From JAVBPA01 sp031549925 (GTDB taxonomy: Bacteria > Bacillota > Clostridia > Oscillospirales > CAG-272), in contig JAVBPA010000010.1 in assembly GCA_031549925.1 (NCBI GenBank), forward strand, positions 1-6,853: a stretch of 6,853 bases of DNA. Direction: 5' to 3'. Under the pieces are notes generated by a model. The model did not search any database. It had not been told where the DNA came from and saw only the letters and a program-made list of their open reading frames with translations. Both the position numbers and the translations under genes were made by a program. Shown here piece after piece: positions 1 through 6,089 of the stretch (the first letter of the stretch is position 1; each line of letters starts with the position of its first letter).

Positions 1-22
1 TTCTATCATACAAAAATAAAAT

Positions 23-28
23 TATAAT
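23..28 (+). promoter_or_regulatory. Possible -10 box upstream of the winged-helix gene
   Basis: A perfect TATAAT lies 20 bases before the start codon at 49. The matching -35 box would fall at or beyond the window edge, so the promoter cannot be confirmed. The surrounding sequence is very AT-rich, which raises the chance of a fortuitous match. Confidence 0.35.
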
Positions 29-48
29 ATTTAAGAGGATAAAAAATT

Positions 49-339
49 ATGCATCATTGTTTCGAAAAAGAAATAGCAGAAAAAGTCGGAGTTAACGCCG
101 CGATTTTATATCAGAATATAGAATACTGGTGCGAACACAACCGCAAAAACAAAGTAAATTTTGTAAACGGAAGATATTGGGTTATTCATACCGTTGATCA
201 GTTTAGCAATGATATATCTTACCTGACTTACCATCAAATCAAACTTTCTCTTTCAAAATTAAGAGAAGCCAAATTGATTTTAGCCGAAGAACACAACCGC
301 GATAAATACAATCATACTTTATGGTATACTATAGCCTGA
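49..339 (+). CDS. Small winged-helix protein resembling the N-terminal domain of phage/plasmid replication proteins
   Basis: This 96-residue protein resembles the N-terminal DNA-binding domain of replisome-organiser or DnaD-like proteins carried by phages and integrative elements. An N-terminal helix (about residues 5-29, with VGVNAAILYQNIEYW) is followed by a short linker, a strand around NGRYWV, a helix with HTVDQFSNDISYL, a probable recognition helix (TYHQIKLSLSKLREAKLIL, residues 60-78) and a wing ending in LWYTIA. The start is supported by AAGAGG at 33-38, 10 bases upstream. The protein stops at the point where larger relatives normally continue into a C-terminal domain, and tsaD begins 7 bp further on the opposite strand. 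It is therefore either a stand-alone DNA-binding domain or the remnant of a mobile-element gene. It is more AT-rich than its neighbours and is the only plus-strand gene. The family assignment is from remembered motif similarity only. Confidence 0.72.
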   Translation: MHHCFEKEIAEKVGVNAAILYQNIEYWCEHNRKNKVNFVNGRYWVIHTVDQFSNDISYLTYHQIKLSLSKLREAKLILAEEHNRDKYNHTLWYTIA

Positions 340-346
340 ATAAGGA

Positions 347-1447
347 TTAAGAATTTGACATCGGGTAAGCGTTGAGGTTCGGAGAAGCCGGAGGGGAAAG
401 GCGCAGCTCGTGATAAGCCTGAGCCGCTATCATTGCCGCATTGTCTCCGCAAAGAGGTATCGGAGGGATATGCAAACGGAGATTTTCAGCATCCGCATAA
501 GCGCTTATGACGGCTCTTAACTGAGAATTTGCGGCAACTCCTCCCGCAACTACTATATCACGGTAGCCAAGCATCCTTTGAGCGGAGGCTATCACCGCGG
601 TTATTGAATCGGCTATTGTAAAGCAAAGAGAAGCCGCTATATCGGATTTATCGAGTTCTTCCCCTCTTTGGTTTGAGCGGTGCATTAAATTAATTATATG
701 TGTTTTCAATCCGCTGAATGAAAAATCAAACACTTTATTTCCCGCCGAATCAAATAAAATAGCGGGGTTGGGAAGCTTATACGCGTTTTTGTTGCCCTTA
801 TCTGCCAGCTTGTCCATAGCTGCTCCTCCCGGATAAGGCAAACCCATTGCCCTGCCTATTTTGTCGATCGCCTCGCCTGCCGCGTCGTCACGGGTTGATC
901 CGATACAGACAAAATCCAGATAGGAACGCACATCGTAAACAGAAGTGTGTCCTCCTGATACGGCGACCGCTAAAAAAGGCGGCTTCGGCGCATCCTTTCC
1001 CAAATAAGCCGCGGCAATATGACCTTTTATATGATTAACCGCGCAAAGCGGCTTCGAGTGAGTATAGGCAAGCGCTTTCGCAAACGAAACTCCCACAAGC
1101 AAAGCGCCTATAAGTCCGGGTCTGTTGGTTACGCCGATTCCGTCGATATCCGAAATGGTGATACCCGCTTTTTCTTTTGCTTCCGCCAGCGCTTCGTATG
1201 TCAGGGAGGATATAATTTCGCAGTGCGCGCGGCTCGCAAGCTCGGGGACAACTCCGCCCCATGCGGCGTGGATGCTCGTCTGCGACGCTATTTTGTTTGA
1301 AATCACACGCGAACTTCCGATATCGGAACTACTGTCAACAACAGAACTGTTGTAAACAACAGAACTGTTGCAAACATCATCAGAGTTCATGCTGACAACA
1401 GCCGCCGCCGTTTCATCGCACGATGATTCCAGTGCTAAAATTATCAT
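347..1447 (-). CDS. tsaD: tRNA N6-adenosine threonylcarbamoyltransferase TsaD, with a hexapeptide-repeat insertion
   Basis: TsaD transfers the threonylcarbamoyl group from threonylcarbamoyl-AMP to A37 of ANN-decoding tRNAs (t6A), working with TsaB and TsaE in bacteria. The ASKHA-fold motifs are intact: ESSCDETAAAVV (7-18), GGVVPELASRAH (64-75), metal ligands His139 and His143 in HIKGH, SGGHT (164-168), DDAAGEA (187-193), FSFSGLK (242-248), GGVAAN (302-307) and the metal-binding Asp335 in GDNAAM. At 366 residues it is about 20 longer than usual. The excess is a run of six-residue repeats at 21-50, between the first strand and the NKIASQ segment (see the separate repeat entry). The gene lies 127 bp downstream of rimI, its usual neighbour, but tsaB and tsaE are not in this window. 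Upstream of the ATG only a weak ribosome site (AAGAAAG) is visible. The gene converges with the small winged-helix gene. Confidence 0.96.
   Translation of the reverse strand: MIILALESSCDETAAAVVSMNSDDVCNSSVVYNSSVVDSSSDIGSSRVISNKIASQTSIHAAWGGVVPELASRAHCEIISSLTYEALAEAKEKAGITISDIDGIGVTNRPGLIGALLVGVSFAKALAYTHSKPLCAVNHIKGHIAAAYLGKDAPKPPFLAVAVSGGHTSVYDVRSYLDFVCIGSTRDDAAGEAIDKIGRAMGLPYPGGAAMDKLADKGNKNAYKLPNPAILFDSAGNKVFDFSFSGLKTHIINLMHRSNQRGEELDKSDIAASLCFTIADSITAVIASAQRMLGYRDIVVAGGVAANSQLRAVISAYADAENLRLHIPPIPLCGDNAAMIAAQAYHELRLSPPASPNLNAYPMSNS
1298..1387 (-). repeat. In-frame 18-bp tandem repeats inside tsaD encoding six-residue units
   Basis: Two adjacent 18-bp units (plus-strand 1338-1355 and 1356-1373) match over at least 15 bases. 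Degenerate copies continue in the same register on both sides, giving about five units. They encode hexapeptides such as NSSVVY and NSSVVD, flanked by NSDDVC, SSSDIG and SSRVIS. Each core is also an inverted repeat: CAACAG, then AA, then CTGTTG. By comparison with remembered TsaD sequences the inserted length is about 24 residues, which is exactly four units. It sits in the hairpin between the first two strands of the N-terminal lobe, a place likely to tolerate added length. Confidence 0.85.
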
Positions 1448-1507
1448 AACTTTCTTTTTATCCCGTTTTTATTTGAGGTAAGTAAGGGGCAACATTGCAA
1501 ACATAAT

Positions 1508-1522
1508 TTATACTTTTGTTAA
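1508..1522. repeat. Single copy of the AAAAGTATAA repeat core in front of tsaD
   Basis: TTATACTTTTGTTAA on the plus strand is the exact reverse complement of the 15 bases at 6235-6249 and 6258-6272 in the array downstream of the HPr gene. Here it lies in the 127-bp gap between rimI and tsaD, about 60 bp before the tsaD start. Read in the tsaD direction it ends in GTATAAA, a weak -10-like sequence, but no matching -35 box is seen at a normal distance. Confidence 0.6.
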
Positions 1523-1530
1523 GGTGATTG

Positions 1531-1556
1531 CCGGATAAATTGAAATGTTGATCCGG
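1531..1556. other. Small inverted repeat between rimI and tsaD
   Basis: CCGGAT at 1531-1536 and ATCCGG at 1551-1556 form a six-base-pair stem with a 14-base loop, 19 bp beyond the rimI stop codon. On the minus-strand transcript it is followed by CAATCACC rather than a run of U, so it does not look like an intrinsic terminator. It could be an RNA-processing or stabilising stem, a protein-binding palindrome, or chance. Confidence 0.35.
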
Positions 1557-1574
1557 ATATGAAAAGATTTAATT

Positions 1575-2057
1575 TTACTCGGCAGAGGAGAGGGAAGCTT
1601 CGGGAAGATTTGTTTCGCACCGTTTCATGACAACGGCGTTTTCCGTTGGATTGTGATAATAGTTTTTTCGCAGCGCTATCGGAATAAAGCCTTTCCCTTT
1701 GTAAAGCTTCATTGCGTTTTGGTTGCTCTCGCGCACTTCCAGATAAATTTCGGTTAAGGAACGTGATTTGCAAATCTCAAAACAATACTCAAGCATTGCT
1801 TTAGCTATCCCCTTGTTCCGGTGGTTTATATCGACCGCTATATTCAAAAGATCAGCGCTTGCGGATTCGGAAACCAGATACAGCATAGCAAAACCCGCTA
1901 TTCTTTTGTTTACCGAAGCGACTATAAAAACCGTTCTCTCATCCCCCTCAAGCGACATGAATTGCTCCTTTGACCAGGGTGAGGAAAAACAATCTCTCTC
2001 TATTTGTAAAACTTCGTTTAACATATGCTTTTCAAAATTCAGTATTTTAAATTCCAT
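1575..2057 (-). CDS. rimI: GNAT N-acetyltransferase of the RimI family
   Basis: RimI acetylates the N-terminal amine of proteins, classically ribosomal protein S18, using acetyl-CoA. The 160-residue protein shows the family pattern: IERDCFSSPWSKEQF near the N-terminus (19-33), a central strand LLNIAVD (70-76), the acetyl-CoA loop HRNKGIAKAML (79-89, matching R-x-x-G-x-A), and a C-terminal block LEVRESNQNAMKLYKGKGF (106-124). Glu107 and Tyr119 in that block correspond to the catalytic pair described for E. coli RimI. The start overlaps the end of the upstream phosphatase gene by 11 bp and has a clear GAAGG eight bases before the ATG, pointing to translational coupling. Adjacency to tsaD is common in Bacillota, usually with tsaE and tsaB in front; those two genes are absent here. 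A few residues after the GNAT fold (about 150-160, rich in Ser and Ala) are not conserved. Confidence 0.93.
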   Translation of the reverse strand: MEFKILNFEKHMLNEVLQIERDCFSSPWSKEQFMSLEGDERTVFIVASVNKRIAGFAMLYLVSESASADLLNIAVDINHRNKGIAKAMLEYCFEICKSRSLTEIYLEVRESNQNAMKLYKGKGFIPIALRKNYYHNPTENAVVMKRCETNLPEASLSSAE

Positions 2058-2598
2058 TTGAAAAGCCTTCTATAATTTCACGCAGACAGGATAGTATTTC
2101 CCCGAGAGCTTTTATATAATCATCCAAAAAACCGCCCCAGGGGTCGTTTATATCGCGCGGCATCTCAAAAATCTTTTCGGCATACAGGGGATAAGCGGCT
2201 ATAATTCTCAGCGAATGTTCCGCAGTCAATCCGTATATCATATTATTTTCTTTTATGATTGATTCATTAAGCGAACGGGAATTGTGGCGGCGGTAATCAA
2301 GCTCACCTCTCACAGGTTCGATTTCGTAATATTCGAGAGCTTTTTTCGCAAGCGGGGCAATGGGTGCGCGTCCCGCAAGCAATCCGGCGGAAGTGGCTAT
2401 AAAACGGTCTCCCCAAAGATGATTTACTGCCGCGGCTGCCATCGGACTGCGGCATGTGTTTCCGGTGCAAACGAAGCATATGCGCTTTTTCAGCAAAATA
2501 CTCTCGATTATTTCGCCGGATTCCATGAGGATTTCATCCTCCGTTTTTTCGGCTTTTGCGGCGCTTTGAGGTAATAATTCTTTCAATAAATTAATCAT
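2047..2598 (-). CDS. Low-molecular-weight phosphatase, probable protein arginine phosphatase (YwlE-like)
   Basis: The P-loop C44-TGNTC-R50-S is the active site of the low-molecular-weight tyrosine phosphatase fold, with Cys44 as nucleophile, Arg50 binding phosphate and Asp152 in DPWGG as general acid. The threonine at position 48 (CTGNTCRSP rather than CLGNICRSP) is the residue known to favour phosphoarginine in B. subtilis YwlE, and DPWGG resembles YwlE's DPFGG. The likely role is therefore reversal of McsB-type protein arginine phosphorylation in the cytoplasm. About 36 residues precede the fold, more than usual. A second start at Met25 (codon at 2526-2524) has GAGGA ten bases upstream and would give 159 residues, near the family norm. 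The upstream start at 2598 has no clear ribosome site but lies 3 bp from the lipoprotein stop, which would allow coupling. The start is therefore uncertain. The 3' end overlaps rimI by 11 bp. Confidence 0.9.
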   Translation of the reverse strand: MINLLKELLPQSAAKAEKTEDEILMESGEIIESILLKKRICFVCTGNTCRSPMAAAAVNHLWGDRFIATSAGLLAGRAPIAPLAKKALEYYEIEPVRGELDYRRHNSRSLNESIIKENNMIYGLTAEHSLRIIAAYPLYAEKIFEMPRDINDPWGGFLDDYIKALGEILSCLREIIEGFSNGI

Positions 2599-2601
2599 AG
2601 T

Positions 2602-3234
2602 TTATACATTAGAATCTTCGGGAGTGTCGGGAAGATATTTTTCTATTATATCGCCTACCGCGACACAGCGTTTTGTTCCGCGGTCATAGAGCAGACGTTC
2701 GCCGGTAACGGTTTTTATGTACATGACATTGTAATATAAAAAAGGATAGGTTTCGGATACAAATTTCAGATAATAGGAATCCGCCGCGTCGTTTGTTTCG
2801 CGCTGTTCACCTGTTTGAATTGTCTGAATCAATTCGTTTACAATATCGGTTTCTTCAATTGTACCTATGCCGATTGTTTTTAAACCGGATATGCAGATAT
2901 AAATTTTAGTGGCGCCGAAATTTTCAAGCGTCGGAAGCGTTACGGCTTCGGAGTAATAAACCGCGCCGATACCCTCAAAGGCTTCTGTAATCCATTCCTT
3001 CGGATCAGCTCCGTTGATTTTATGCAGAATTAAGTCGTCCTCGAATTTACCGTATTCATCCCCGATTTCGGCGGGTTCGTAACTCACGGAAGCATCACGG
3101 TATTTGATATTGTTCGTTTTATCGACGTATAAGCCGTTTTCGTAGACTATCCTGACAAGTCCGCCCCCGGAGCACGAAGCCGCTAATATCGCAAAAACCA
3201 AAATCAGCGCAGATATGGAAAATAATTTTTTCAT
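2602..3234 (-). CDS. Predicted lipoprotein of unknown function
   Basis: I do not recognise this 210-residue family. It begins with a basic start (MKKL), a hydrophobic stretch (about residues 5-19) and a lipobox-like LAASC, so Cys21 is the probable lipidated residue and the mature protein would sit on the outer face of the membrane. After a short Gly/Ser linker the mature part is mixed in character with no transmembrane segment. Landmarks are YENGLYVDKTNNIKY, NFGATKIYICISG, YPFLYYNVMYIKTVTGERLLY and a C-terminal EKYLPD. No catalytic motif is evident. AAAGGA upstream serves as ribosome site; it overlaps a perfect ten-base palindrome, GGAATATTCC (3238-3247). The gene starts a tight group with the phosphatase and rimI genes. 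A solute-sensing or cell-envelope role would be a guess. Confidence 0.85.
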   Translation of the reverse strand: MKKLFSISALILVFAILAASCSGGGLVRIVYENGLYVDKTNNIKYRDASVSYEPAEIGDEYGKFEDDLILHKINGADPKEWITEAFEGIGAVYYSEAVTLPTLENFGATKIYICISGLKTIGIGTIEETDIVNELIQTIQTGEQRETNDAADSYYLKFVSETYPFLYYNVMYIKTVTGERLLYDRGTKRCVAVGDIIEKYLPDTPEDSNV

Positions 3235-3274
3235 TTCGGAATATTCCTTTGAAAATAATTTAGTAAGTGCCGAA

Positions 3275-3414
3275 AATCAAGTATCAAGTATCAATTATCA
3301 AGTATCAGGTATCAGACTATAAAATTCAAATATCAGACTATAGCAGTTAAATATCAGATTTTATAAATAAAATATCAGACTATAGAATTCAAATATCAGA
3401 TTCCGTATCATTTG
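3275..3414. repeat. Heptamer array passing into a 21-bp tandem array
   Basis: From 3275 to 3316 a seven-base unit (TATCAAG, with variants TATCAAT and TATCAGG) repeats at 3275, 3282, 3289, 3296, 3303 and 3310. From 3310 the motif TATCAGA recurs exactly every 21 bp, at 3310, 3331, 3352, 3373 and 3394. Since 21 is three times 7, the register is never lost. The 21-bp units share the pattern TATCAGA, CTATARA-like, ATTCAAA-like. The array fills most of the 154-bp gap between rsmD and the lipoprotein gene, and its last unit overlaps the rsmD stop codon and the SDI codons before it. On the minus strand the heptamers read TTGATAC, so several overlapping -35-like TTGATA boxes face the lipoprotein gene. 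The nearest -10-like sequence (TAAATT, 3262-3257) is poor. Confidence 0.9.
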
Positions 3415-4006
3415 TCAGCAGAGTTATGAAAGTGCTTCCGTATCTCGTATGGCGCAGCAGCTTGAAAGATTGTGCTGTTATCGGACTTTTAGACCGCGAT
3501 TCGATGATAATCATGGCATGTTCCGCCGCTATACCCGCACCCTCAATTTTTTCCAAAACTTCTCCAACATCGACGGTGTCTTTTTCCCCGGTTTTTCCTG
3601 AGGGCGTTTCTCCGGCTTTACCGTAGTCTCCGGCTTTACCGTAGGGAGGATCAATGAATATAATCCCGAACTTTTCCTTTCCGGTAAAGCTTTTAACGGC
3701 GTTGCGCCAGTCGGTGCAGGAAATACGGCATTTTTCGTACAGATGTGTTTTTTGCGCGTTTCTCTTGATTATCGTTACCGCTTCAGAGGAAGAATCGGTA
3801 AAAGTTGCGCGGACAGCGCCTCTGGAAAGCGCCTCCAATCCGAGTTGACCCGAACCCGCGAAGAGGTCGAGAACCTCTCTGCCCTCGATGTCAAATTGAA
3901 TCATCGAAAACAAAGCTTCCTTTACTCTTTCGGAAGTCGGACGCGTTGTAAGCCCCGGCAATGTTTCAAGATGAGTTCCTCTGGCTGTTCCTGTTATAAT
4001 ACGCAT
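3389..4006 (-). CDS. rsmD: 16S rRNA (guanine-N2-)-methyltransferase RsmD
   Basis: RsmD methylates G966 of 16S rRNA using S-adenosylmethionine. The 205-residue protein has the expected order: MRIITGTARG start, the RPTSERVKEALFS helix (22-34), the SAM-binding motif LDLFAGSGQLGLEALSRGA (46-64) and the catalytic DPPY (119-122) preceded by FGIIFI. Right after DPPY there is an insertion of roughly 20 Gly/Lys-rich residues (123-142) that family members I remember lack, made by an 18-bp duplication (see separate entry). The C-terminal block (FKLLRHTRYGSTFITLL) is normal. The ATG abuts the uvrC stop codon with no gap, and GGAGG lies 11 bases upstream within the uvrC end, indicating co-translation with uvrC. 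The last codons and TGA stop are built from the 21-bp repeat described separately. Confidence 0.94.
   Translation of the reverse strand: MRIITGTARGTHLETLPGLTTRPTSERVKEALFSMIQFDIEGREVLDLFAGSGQLGLEALSRGAVRATFTDSSSEAVTIIKRNAQKTHLYEKCRISCTDWRNAVKSFTGKEKFGIIFIDPPYGKAGDYGKAGETPSGKTGEKDTVDVGEVLEKIEGAGIAAEHAMIIIESRSKSPITAQSFKLLRHTRYGSTFITLLTNDTESDI
3585..3644. repeat. Perfect 18-bp tandem duplication within rsmD
   Basis: The 18 bases at 3609-3626 are repeated without a mismatch at 3627-3644. A third copy at 3585-3602 matches about 13 of 18 bases and is separated by 6 bp. In the protein this gives GKAGDY followed by GKAGET and then a degenerate GKTGEK, directly after the DPPY catalytic motif. The unit length is a multiple of three, so copy changes keep the frame. 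Confidence 0.9.
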
Positions 4007-5893
4007 TTATTTAACGTCCTCCGGCTTCATTTTTTTTAATTGTTTTCTCGGTTTCGGTTTTTTATTTACCTTTTTGTTTTCGTCAAGTTTATTTTTAGCG
4101 AAATATTCGATAATATTCCCGGCGTCCGATTTTGACAGCATATTTATTTCAAGCAGCTTGTCCGCGTCCGCTGCCGCTATAGCCGCAATGTTTTTAAAAT
4201 GGGAGAGCAGGGCGCGGGCTTTTGCGGGGCCTATTCCTTTTATTTCCTCAAGCGATGATTTTTTGAGGGCGCGGCTTCTCGCGTCGGACATACAGGTTAC
4301 CGAATAGCGGTGTACTTCCTCCTGCAATTTGTAAACGAAATTGAAAACCGACTGCTCCCGGGCTATGCTGATATCCTCCGCATCACTTGTCAGACCTCTT
4401 GTTTTGTGGTATTCGTCCTTAACCATTCCGTAAACCGGAATATTTATATTCATCCGGCAAAGCAGGGCGCGTATCGTCGAAACATGACCCTTGCCTCCGT
4501 CGAGCAGTATTAAATCGGGCTTTTTCCAGTTCTCGTGACCCATACGCCTCTCTATAGCCTCACTCATTGCGGCATAGTCATCCTGCGTTTTTTCCGCGCT
4601 TATATTGAACAGCCGGTATTCGTTTTTCTTTAGCTTTCCGTCGCAGGCTACAATCATTCCGCAAACTATGCTGTCGTCTCCCATATTTGATACATCGTAT
4701 GCTTCTATCCTCTGGGGAACAACTTCAAGTGAAAGAAGCTGAGCAAGTCTGTACAGCATTTTGTTGTCTCTCTCGGTTTCAGCTAAATATCTCTCAGCCT
4801 GATTCTTCGCGTTTTCCCAAACGATACCGCAAAGTGCCTTTTTATCTCCGCGTTCGGGAATTTTCATTGCGGGACGCCCTCCGAGACCGCGCAGATAATC
4901 GTGGAGCATATCGAAGCTGTCGTCGTCAAGCGGGAATCCGAACAATATTTCATCGGGTATATATCCGCGTTTATTGTAAAGCTCGCCTATAAACGAAGAA
5001 AGCGTTTCTCCGTCCGCAATCTGTTCGGCGGGGAAGATAAAATGCTCGCTGTCCACGGCAAAACCCATCCGGACATAAAAAACCGCAAGGCAGGAGCATC
5101 TTTCATCGGTATACAGGGAGAAAACATCGATATCATCCTCCGGTCCTCCGAGAATATTTTGTTTCGACTGCAAAACATCAAGCGATCTTATTTTATCCCG
5201 GCAAAGCGCGGCTGCTTCAAACATTAAATTTTCAGCAGCGTATTCCATTTCCCCTTCGAGTGATTTTTTGATATCTCCGTATGAACCGCGCAGAAAAGCG
5301 TTGACATACTTGAATTGCTCGCGGTACTGTTCGCTTGTTATATTGCCGGAGCAGGGTGCGATACATTGACCAAGCCGATGATATAGGCAGGGGCGTTCCT
5401 TTCCGATATCACGCGGGAACTGCTTCGCGCAGCCGGATATTTTAAAAGTACGCTGAGCCGTTTTGATTACATTATAAACCGCGCTGATTGAGGTATAGGG
5501 ACCGTAATAGCGCGCGCGGTCGTTTTCTCTCGCTCTGACCGCAAGCAGGCGCGGATATTCCTCGTTCATCGTAACCTTGATATACGGATAGCTCTTTCCG
5601 TCCTTCAGTTTAATGTTGAACTTTGGCTTGTGCAGCTTGATAAGCCGGTTTTCAAGCGCCAGAGCTTCCATTTCCGTATCGGTTATCATATATTCAAAAT
5701 CGGCGGCGGCATCAGCCATAGACTGTGTTTTTATATCATGCTTGCCTGACGGCGCGAAATACTGCGATACACGCTGACGCAGCACTTTAGATTTGCCGAC
5801 ATATATAACGGCTCCGCTCCGTCCGCGGATAATATAAACCCCGGGAACAAAGGGCAGTCCCGAAGCTTTTTTGAACAATTCTTCTTTTGTCAT
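4007..5893 (-). CDS. uvrC: Excinuclease ABC subunit C (UvrC)
   Basis: UvrC makes both incisions around a DNA lesion after UvrA and UvrB have located it. All domains are present in 628 residues. The N-terminal GIY-YIG nuclease has PGVY (17-20), YVGKSK (31-36), Arg41, and ETEMEAL-like TDTEMEALALE with the catalytic Glu around 76-81, followed by KLKDGKSYPYI. A cysteine cluster (Cys155, 169, 177, 181) fits the four cysteines reported to bind an iron-sulfur cluster in E. coli UvrC. The UVR motif that contacts UvrB is at about 206-241. The RNase H-like nuclease has EAYDVSN (Asp400), LILLDGGKGH (Asp465) and EVHRY (His528). A helix-hairpin-helix pair (about 547-598, with KGIGPAKA) precedes a Lys-rich tail. 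The ATG at 5893 has GGGGA eight bases upstream; another ATG four bases before it is out of frame. Overall length is typical. Confidence 0.97.
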   Translation of the reverse strand: MTKEELFKKASGLPFVPGVYIIRGRSGAVIYVGKSKVLRQRVSQYFAPSGKHDIKTQSMADAAADFEYMITDTEMEALALENRLIKLHKPKFNIKLKDGKSYPYIKVTMNEEYPRLLAVRARENDRARYYGPYTSISAVYNVIKTAQRTFKISGCAKQFPRDIGKERPCLYHRLGQCIAPCSGNITSEQYREQFKYVNAFLRGSYGDIKKSLEGEMEYAAENLMFEAAALCRDKIRSLDVLQSKQNILGGPEDDIDVFSLYTDERCSCLAVFYVRMGFAVDSEHFIFPAEQIADGETLSSFIGELYNKRGYIPDEILFGFPLDDDSFDMLHDYLRGLGGRPAMKIPERGDKKALCGIVWENAKNQAERYLAETERDNKMLYRLAQLLSLEVVPQRIEAYDVSNMGDDSIVCGMIVACDGKLKKNEYRLFNISAEKTQDDYAAMSEAIERRMGHENWKKPDLILLDGGKGHVSTIRALLCRMNINIPVYGMVKDEYHKTRGLTSDAEDISIAREQSVFNFVYKLQEEVHRYSVTCMSDARSRALKKSSLEEIKGIGPAKARALLSHFKNIAAIAAADADKLLEINMLSKSDAGNIIEYFAKNKLDENKKVNKKPKPRKQLKKMKPEDVK

Positions 5894-5909
5894 ACATAAT
5901 TCCCCGTAT

Positions 5910-6079
5910 GATATCTGAAATGAAATAATCCGGCTGCTTTTATTTTATGAGAAGAGGTTTTTGTAATTTATCCTAGTAATACTATTCTTTCCGTTGATAT
6001 TTGAAATGAAATAATCCTGCTGCTTTACCCCGGAGAAGCGTTCGCTGTGATTTGTCCCAGTAATACTATTCTTTCCGTG
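5910..6079. repeat. Imperfect direct repeat of about 85 bp upstream of uvrC
   Basis: Copy A spans 5910-5995 and copy B 5996-6079, directly adjacent. The first 30 bases of each differ at only two positions (both contain TGAAATGAAATAATCC and GCTGCTTT), and the last 20 bases (ending ATACTATTCTTTCCGT) are identical. The middle 35 bases are diverged, with small length differences. The sequence after the copy A boundary toward uvrC (CCGTATGATAT against CCGTTGATAT between the copies) suggests that the end of a third, decayed unit reaches the uvrC ribosome site. Confidence 0.88.
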
Positions 6080-6089
6080 TATTTAAAAG

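Noticed and set aside
847..1355. Plus-strand open frames of 63-93 codons inside tsaD
   Set aside because: They lie antisense to a well-conserved gene, lack ribosome sites and recognisable motifs; they arise from the codon bias of tsaD.
2527..2541. GAGGAT TTC ATCCTC inverted repeat as a regulatory hairpin
   Set aside because: It lies within the phosphatase gene; it only matters if translation starts at 2526, where it could mask the ribosome site, which cannot be decided here.
3275..3414. CRISPR array or plasmid-type iterons
   Set aside because: The repeats are contiguous 7- and 21-bp units without spacers, and no replication-initiation gene lies beside them; the winged-helix gene is 3 kb away.
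4074..5227. Plus-strand open frames of 67-108 codons inside uvrC
   Set aside because: Antisense to conserved uvrC domains, with low-complexity or compositionally odd translations.
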